64,000 bases of DNA. Origin: Halobaculum sp. XH14 (lineage in GTDB: Archaea; Halobacteriota; Halobacteria; Halobacteriales; Haloferacaceae). The notes under the pieces are model-generated. The model worked only from the letters and a program-made list of their open reading frames with translations, was not told the origin of the DNA and searched no databases. The DNA lies in contig NZ_CP134949.1 of the NCBI RefSeq assembly GCF_032116555.1, positions 992,001 through 1,056,000 of the forward strand, written 5' to 3'. Of the stretch, positions 59,915 to 64,000 are shown one piece after another; the first letter of the stretch is position 1, and every line of letters starts with the position of its first letter. Position numbers and translations under genes: made by a program.

Positions 59915-60352
59915 TCAGGCGACGTCGCTTCCCCGCTCGACCGGCACCGTGAGCACCTGCACGGGCGCGGCACGAACCACGCGCTCGGTCGTGCTCCCGA
60001 GGTTGACTAGCCTGTCGAGGCCCGTCCGGCCGTGGGTGGCCATCACGACGAGGTCCGCGTCGTACGCGTCGATCGCCGCGACGATCTCGGCGTGCGGGAC
60101 GCCCCAGCGGACGTGCTTTTCGACGCTGAGGCCCCGCTCGGCGGCCGCCCCGCCGACGTCGTCCAGCGCCGCCTCGGCCCGCCGTTCCGCGTCCTCGACG
60201 ACGTGGTCGTACTCCCGGGTGACGTGCCGCTCGTCCACGACGAACAGCGCGTGAACCGTCGCGTCGTGCTCCTCGGCGAGCCGCAGGCCCGCGTCGACGC
60301 CACGCCGCGCGCCGTCGCTCCCGTCCGTCGGCAGGAGGATGTTCGCGTACAT
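59915..60352 (-). CDS. universal stress protein (UspA family)
   Basis: A 145-aa protein beginning MYANILLPTDGSDGARRGVD and carrying MATHGRTGLDRLVNLGSTTERVV, the ATP-binding G-2x-G-9x-G-S/T pattern, and QVLTV. It is the second ATP-type Usp in the window (the first is at 25460-25912), both of the single-domain kind and with the same general layout. General stress role, substrate unknown. Confidence 0.92.
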   Translation of the reverse strand: MYANILLPTDGSDGARRGVDAGLRLAEEHDATVHALFVVDERHVTREYDHVVEDAERRAEAALDDVGGAAAERGLSVEKHVRWGVPHAEIVAAIDAYDADLVVMATHGRTGLDRLVNLGSTTERVVRAAPVQVLTVPVERGSDVA

Positions 60353-60706
60353 GGGGGCGCATCTCGGGTGGAGGAGATAAATGGGGGTGCCGGCGGTCAG
60401 GTGCGGCAGCGGCCGGAACGTGCAGGCTCAGTCGGCACGGGATGGAATCGACCATGACGGTCGGTCGACGGCCGGTGAGGACGGCGATCAGAAGTGGCCG
60501 GTCGAGTTCCCGAGCACCTCGTGACAGCGCTCACGACACTCGATGCCGGACGATTCTGGGCACTTGTTGCCGGACGATTCCGGGCCGAGAGACAGCACCT
60601 CGCGCCGGTCGTGGCGACACGCCATGTGGGGGAGAGGTGGCTGGAGTATCCTTGGTAGGAAGATGTTTCCGACCGGTTCCGGCGACTCGACCGGGGGAGT
60701 CCGCCG
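60353..60706. other. intergenic region with a possible small ORF
   Basis: Between the NUDIX and Usp genes these 354 bases contain a direct repeat TGCCGGACGATTC (twice, about 60543-60555 and 60569-60581) that lies inside a possible 45-codon ORF on the minus strand (listed separately). No other gene-like feature was seen. Confidence 0.5.
60488..60625 (-). CDS. possible 45-aa Cys/His-containing microprotein
   Basis: ATG at 60625 to TGA at 60490..60488 gives 45 residues with four Cys (C3, C22, C30 and C34) and several His, starting MACRHDRREV and repeating PESSG-NKC and PESSG-IEC. The spacing CRERCHEV and CPESSG recalls small zinc-binding proteins, which are common in haloarchaea. Against it: high GC content makes random frames likely, and the repeat creates the similarity. 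Coding status is uncertain. Confidence 0.35.
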   Translation of the reverse strand: MACRHDRREVLSLGPESSGNKCPESSGIECRERCHEVLGNSTGHF

Positions 60707-61138
60707 TCACCGGAGTTCCACCGACGCGGGGGCCGCCCGGACCGCGTCGTCGGTCGCTCGCTCCACCGCACACGCCCCCGCGGCGCCCAGCCGATCGGCC
60801 GCGGTCGCCGCGTCGTCCCACGCGTACTCGACGTGTTCGCCGCTCAGCGACACCGTCCGCACCTCCGTGGTGCAGGGGTAGTAGACGCCGAAGCGGCCGC
60901 GGTCGTCGTCGTTCCGCCAGGCGGTCGCGTGCACCGGCGGCCCGACGTCGACCGTCAGGCCGGTCTCCTCGGCGATCTCGCGTTCGAGTCCGGGGACCGC
61001 ATCCTCGTCGTGGTCGAGGCGACCGCCGGGCAGTTCCCACTCGCCGTCGCTCGCCCGGCGGACGACGAGCACGTCTCCCCCGCCGTCGCGGATGATCCCC
61101 CGGAGGCTGATCGTCGCCCGGAGCGGTCTGTCCGTCAT
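60707..61138 (-). CDS. NUDIX hydrolase
   Basis: A 143-aa protein with the full Nudix box GGRLDHDEDAVPGLEREIAEETGL at about residues 40-63 (the pattern G-5x-E-7x-REU-x-EE-x-GU). It would hydrolyse a nucleoside diphosphate linked to another moiety, such as an oxidised nucleotide or ADP-ribose; the substrate cannot be told. The ATG at 61138 was chosen over the frame start at 61195, whose extra residues lack protein character. Confidence 0.9.
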   Translation of the reverse strand: MTDRPLRATISLRGIIRDGGGDVLVVRRASDGEWELPGGRLDHDEDAVPGLEREIAEETGLTVDVGPPVHATAWRNDDDRGRFGVYYPCTTEVRTVSLSGEHVEYAWDDAATAADRLGAAGACAVERATDDAVRAAPASVELR

Positions 61139-61254
61139 GGAGGCTCGTGGGGCGGTGTCCGGTAAGTTAGTCGGCCGATACCGGCGTCCGTGCACCCGCG
61201 TCCGGCCTCCCCCGATGACAAGAATTTAAGCGTCGTCCGACGACGGTTCAGCCG

Positions 61255-61596
61255 ATGACCGAGTACACCGTCGAGTTCGTCGGCACGGGCGAGACGCTCG
61301 AGATGTCCGACAAGGAGACCATCCTCGGCGCGTGCATCGACGCCGGCATCGCCCAGGAGTACTCCTGCCGGGTCGGCATGTGTCTGGCCTGCTCGGCCGA
61401 GATCGTCGAGGGCGAGGTCGCCCAGGCCGCCGCGGTCGCCCGGGGGCTCACCGAGGCCGAGGCCGAGGAGTACGCGCTCACCTGCATGGCCCGGCCCCAG
61501 TCGGACCTGAAACTGGATCGGGGCGAGTACCCGCCCAGCATCGAGGACGACGCCGCGAACCTGGACGGGGCCGACGGCGCCGCCGCGGACGACTGA
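61255..61596 (+). CDS. 2Fe-2S ferredoxin
   Basis: A 113-aa plant-type ferredoxin with the cluster cysteines Cys38, Cys43, Cys46 and Cys77 (SCRVGMCLAC...TCMARPQ) in the C-4x-C-2x-C pattern. Electron carrier in the cytoplasm. The C-terminus is acidic (about 25 residues), as in haloarchaeal ferredoxins. Start at ATG 61255, with the TATA-like ATTTAAGC about 25-30 nt upstream. Confidence 0.93.
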   Translation: MTEYTVEFVGTGETLEMSDKETILGACIDAGIAQEYSCRVGMCLACSAEIVEGEVAQAAAVARGLTEAEAEEYALTCMARPQSDLKLDRGEYPPSIEDDAANLDGADGAAADD

Positions 61597-61682
61597 ACGT
61601 TCCCCTGGTTCCGTGATGTCCGACTATTCGAGGTTGCCGTCGCTGAACTCGCCGTCAGGTAGGTCTCCGTATGGTTAGTGCG

Positions 61683-61865
61683 CTACTGAAACACCCAGTA
61701 GATGATACCGAGGATAGAGACGGCAAGGAGGAGGAGAAATCCTTCGACGAGAAGGACACCGGCACCCCTGGTAGTTTGGAGAATGGACCAAAACTGTGCC
61801 CCGAGGAGAACGATCAGGAGCCAGATGATGATATTGAGTCGAAAAACCACGTCGTCCCGTACCAT
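61683..61865 (-). CDS. small low-GC membrane protein
   Basis: A 60-aa protein, MVRDDVVFRLNIIIWLLIVL at its start, with two hydrophobic helices (about 8-25 and 37-58) around LQTTRGAG. The coding region is clearly poorer in GC than its neighbours, and the codons are unusual for this organism, a sign of horizontal transfer or of a fast-evolving small protein. The ATG at 61865 was chosen because a TATA-like TTTTAC lies 22-27 nt upstream on the coding strand. A longer start at 61901 would cover it. Function unknown. Confidence 0.65.
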   Translation of the reverse strand: MVRDDVVFRLNIIIWLLIVLLGAQFWSILQTTRGAGVLLVEGFLLLLAVSILGIIYWVFQ

Positions 61866-62028
61866 TGTACTATTGTTCGACGTAATGAAGTAAAAGCTCA
61901 TCGATAGGGCCCCTGTACGTGGCGAACTACCTCACCTGTTTCTCTCGATCAAAGTACCCTGTCGACTGTGTGAACGAGACTGTTGAGCACGGCCGCTTTC
62001 TGCGGTTTCAACGGACCGACTTCCACCC

Positions 62029-62826
62029 CTACCGATTCGCTTCCATCCACTCGACCCCGAAGTCGACGAGCGGCCGCTGGTCCACGAGCGTCGCGGTCGC
62101 CTCGCCGACGCTCCCGCGCTCCATCCCGTATTCCCGTTCGTAGGCCGCCTCGATCTCCCGGAAGTCGTCAGGGCCGGCGACGGTCTCGAACGTCACCCAG
62201 CGCCGCTCGCCGTCCACGAGCATCGGGCCGCCGTCGGACTGGAACGACTTGTCGTACTCGGCGCGACGCTCGGCGAGGTGGAGCGACGTGTTGGCCTCGA
62301 CGCCCAGCCGGAGGACGGAGGCGTCCAGATCGTACAGGCGGGCGAGCGGCGACGTCTCGCCGAACGGCGGGTCGACGGCGTGGTCGGCGACGACGGCCTC
62401 GGCCCCCTCTCCCCACGCCGCAAACGAGGAGGTCGGGTGGCGGCTCCGGACGACCTCCGGATGGTCGCGGAAGCACTCGGCGACCGCGCCCATCATCCTG
62501 GTGGGGGTGAGTTCCGGGCGGTACGGCGGCATCGTCTCCCTGATCTCCGCGATCCAGTCGTCGGGAACCGGGGGGTTCTCCCAGTTCGACGGGTCCGAGA
62601 GCTGGGTGGAGTGGGTCGGCATGGCGAGCGTGCCGACGGGGGTGACGACGTCCAGCAGGGCGTCGACGACGGCTGGCGCGCCGCCGGGTACCCACCCGAG
62701 CGAGGAGAGCGAGGCGTGGACGAGCACGGCGTCGCCGGCGTCGACGCCCAGCGCGCGGAGGTCCCCGGCGATCCGGTCGGCGGTGACCGGCGCGTCGCTT
62801 CGGTCGATCGCGTCCGCTTCGGTCAT
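62029..62826 (-). CDS. AAC(3)-family N-acetyltransferase
   Basis: A 265-aa protein of the aminoglycoside 3-N-acetyltransferase family: VLVHASLSSLGWVPGG, LAMPTHSTQLSDPSNW and a C-terminal LVDQRPLVDFGVEW. Family members transfer acetyl from acetyl-CoA to amines. Haloarchaea resist aminoglycosides naturally, so another amine such as a sugar or cell-surface component is the likelier substrate. The ATG at 62826 is followed by a short acidic leader (MTEADAIDRSDAPV). Confidence 0.85.
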   Translation of the reverse strand: MTEADAIDRSDAPVTADRIAGDLRALGVDAGDAVLVHASLSSLGWVPGGAPAVVDALLDVVTPVGTLAMPTHSTQLSDPSNWENPPVPDDWIAEIRETMPPYRPELTPTRMMGAVAECFRDHPEVVRSRHPTSSFAAWGEGAEAVVADHAVDPPFGETSPLARLYDLDASVLRLGVEANTSLHLAERRAEYDKSFQSDGGPMLVDGERRWVTFETVAGPDDFREIEAAYEREYGMERGSVGEATATLVDQRPLVDFGVEWMEANR

Positions 62827-62867
62827 GGGTCGCCCGACGCCATCGGCCGTGAAAACGGCCCCGTTTC

Positions 62868-64000
62868 CTAGCTCACCGCGCAGTTGTTCGGGCCGAGCTC
62901 CGCCTCGAAGGCGTCGTCGTCGTCCATCGACTCACGGCCGAGGTTCGTCGCGATGATCCGCTCGTAGTTCGAGGGTCGCGGCGGGAGGTCCGAGGCGACC
63001 CGCTCCACGAACGCCGCGCGGTCGAGTTCCAGCACGTCCATGTCGCGGAGGTCGCCCAGCGGTGCGGCGTAGCTCCCGTCGACGGCGTCGGCGTGATCTG
63101 CGTAGTGGCCCGGCGCGACGAGGGTCCCGTCGGGCAGCGTGAGCAGGCGCTCGTGGAGCGTGTCGTACCCGCGCTCGGCGTACTCGCGGGCGGCCCCGTC
63201 GCCCCGTTCGAGGTCCGGGCGGCCGACGCTCCGGAGGAACAGCGCGTCGCCGGTGAACAGCACGTCCGCGCCCTCGTCGCCGTCCCGCAGCCGGAACGCC
63301 GTGAGTTCGCTCGTGTGACCCGGCGCGTGGATCGCCTCGAGGGCCACGTCGCCCACTTGAAGCTCCTCGCCGTCCTCGACGAACTCCGCGTCGAAGGCGA
63401 GCCCGCGGTCAGACGCTCCCGCGGGGAGGACCACCTCGCCGTGGGCGCGGTCGCCGAGTTCGCGGACGCCGCTCACGTGGTCGGCGTGGACGTGTGTGTC
63501 GAGCGCGTACCGGAGTTCGGCGTTCCACTGCGGGAGGTCGTGCTCGTACCGCTCCGCGAACGCCCGCAGCGGGTCGACGATCGCCGCCTCCCCGTCGGAG
63601 GCGACGAGGTACGCGAGACAGCCCGACGATGGGCGCTGGTACTGGACGACGGTCGCCTCGCCGGCGTCGAGTTCCACGGCGAGGGCCGTCCGCGCCCAGT
63701 CGGTCATCCCGCCGGCGAGGTTGACGGCGTCGAGCCCCGATTCGCGTAGCATTTCGGCGACCTCCGCGCTCGCCTTTCCGCGGGGGCAGACGACGACGAT
63801 GGACCCGGAGAGTTCGGCCAGTTCGTCGGGAATCAGATCGGCGGGATTCCCGCGCGCGTTCGCGGCGATGAACTTCGCGTGGGGGACGAGCGCGTCGGTG
63901 ACGGTCCGCCCCTCGACGTGCCACGTTTCGTACTCGTCGCGGTTCCGCACGTCGAGGACTGCCACCCGTTCGCCGGCGCGAAGCCGCTGAGCCAGCGCTT
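62868..64000 (-). CDS. rhodanese-metallo-beta-lactamase fusion (partial, 5' end beyond window)
   Basis: The frame is open to the right edge: before the GTG at 63965 it reads LAQRLRAGER, so the real start lies outside. It holds a rhodanese domain (AVLDVRNRDEYETWHVEG and VVVCPRGKASAEVAEMLRE, with Cys in CPRGKAS) followed by a metallo-beta-lactamase fold with DTHVHADHVSG and APGHTSE and FTGDALFLRSVGRPDL. This is the persulfide dioxygenase-like (ETHE1/CstB-type) arrangement, which oxidises persulfides to sulfite and is used in sulfide detoxification. The N-terminal part of the rhodanese domain is missing here. Confidence 0.85.
   Translation of the reverse strand, partial: ALAQRLRAGERVAVLDVRNRDEYETWHVEGRTVTDALVPHAKFIAANARGNPADLIPDELAELSGSIVVVCPRGKASAEVAEMLRESGLDAVNLAGGMTDWARTALAVELDAGEATVVQYQRPSSGCLAYLVASDGEAAIVDPLRAFAERYEHDLPQWNAELRYALDTHVHADHVSGVRELGDRAHGEVVLPAGASDRGLAFDAEFVEDGEELQVGDVALEAIHAPGHTSELTAFRLRDGDEGADVLFTGDALFLRSVGRPDLERGDGAAREYAERGYDTLHERLLTLPDGTLVAPGHYADHADAVDGSYAAPLGDLRDMDVLELDRAAFVERVASDLPPRPSNYERIIATNLGRESMDDDDAFEAELGPNNCAVS

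Noticed and set aside
61608-61680. A minus-strand tail reading PYGDLPDGEFSDGNLE followed by a stop, resembling the end of a protein
   Set aside because: A stop codon lies directly upstream in the same frame, so there is at most a short remnant; too short to support as a pseudogene.
1-64000. Search for tRNA and rRNA genes by T-loop-like GGTTCGAATC and conserved rRNA motifs
   Set aside because: No convincing matches were seen by eye; a scan with tRNAscan-SE and Rfam would be decisive.
1-64000. Possible insertion sequences or integrase genes
   Set aside because: No transposase or integrase motifs and no long terminal inverted repeats were seen; repeats present are short and non-coding.

Overview
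The window is chromosomal DNA from a halophilic archaeon (class Halobacteria). The signs are very high GC, proteins rich in Asp and Glu, Tat-type lipoprotein signals (RR followed by a GC lipobox), mostly leaderless genes with TATA boxes about 25-30 nt upstream of the start codon, an archaeal transcription factor B, a geranylgeranyl reductase for archaeal lipids, and many small families known mainly from haloarchaea. No rRNA, tRNA, CRISPR array, transposase or prophage gene was recognised.

0-10 kb: the 5' part of a gene leaving the left edge, a sugar dehydrogenase of the Gfo/Idh/MocA type, a nitrilase-family hydrolase overlapping an SRPBCC protein, small regulatory and membrane proteins, a LEA-type WHy-domain protein, a DUF7528-like gene that appears frameshifted at its start, a PhoU-type regulator, an ATP-NAD kinase-like protein, a DoxX protein and a DICT sensor protein. 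10-14.7 kb: an exported COG1361 protein coupled to an MMPL/RND transporter behind two palindromic sites, then an acylphosphatase. 14.9-22 kb: GlmM and a complete nucleoside-type ABC importer (BMP lipoprotein, ATPase, two permeases). 22-29.3 kb: geranylgeranyl reductase, an M20 amidohydrolase, a universal stress protein, a rhomboid protease and a METTL5-like methyltransferase operon. 29.5-32.4 kb: TFB and an Agl23-like membrane protein.

33-49.3 kb holds most of the menaquinone pathway: menF, menD, menB, menA and menC, plus an acyl-CoA/OSB-CoA ligase-like gene with an enoyl-CoA hydratase. Interspersed are an HTH-MazF toxin-antitoxin-like pair, a YedY/sulfite-oxidase-like molybdoenzyme, an MFS transporter, two Tat lipoproteins and a halocyanin.

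49.5-59.9 kb is the most distinctive block. It holds a coiled-coil/zinc-ribbon protein, a degenerate KaiC/RecA-like protein (DUF7504), a membrane-bound HTH regulator (DUF7344), three exported DUF1102-like proteins (one small and apparently strongly expressed, one large with PGF-pre-PGF and PKD-like domains and a membrane anchor, one with a very acidic tail), a DUF5305 membrane protein, and a SipW/Sec11-like signal peptidase with an extra external domain. I infer a surface-fibre or secreted-matrix system with its own peptidase. The window ends with a second universal stress protein, a NUDIX hydrolase, a 2Fe-2S ferredoxin, an AAC(3)-like acetyltransferase and a rhodanese/metallo-beta-lactamase protein that runs off the right edge.

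Two families of structured intergenic repeats occur. One lies directly after three stop codons (ggr, tfb, menB) and looks like a conserved terminator. The other has two copies about 10 kb apart.
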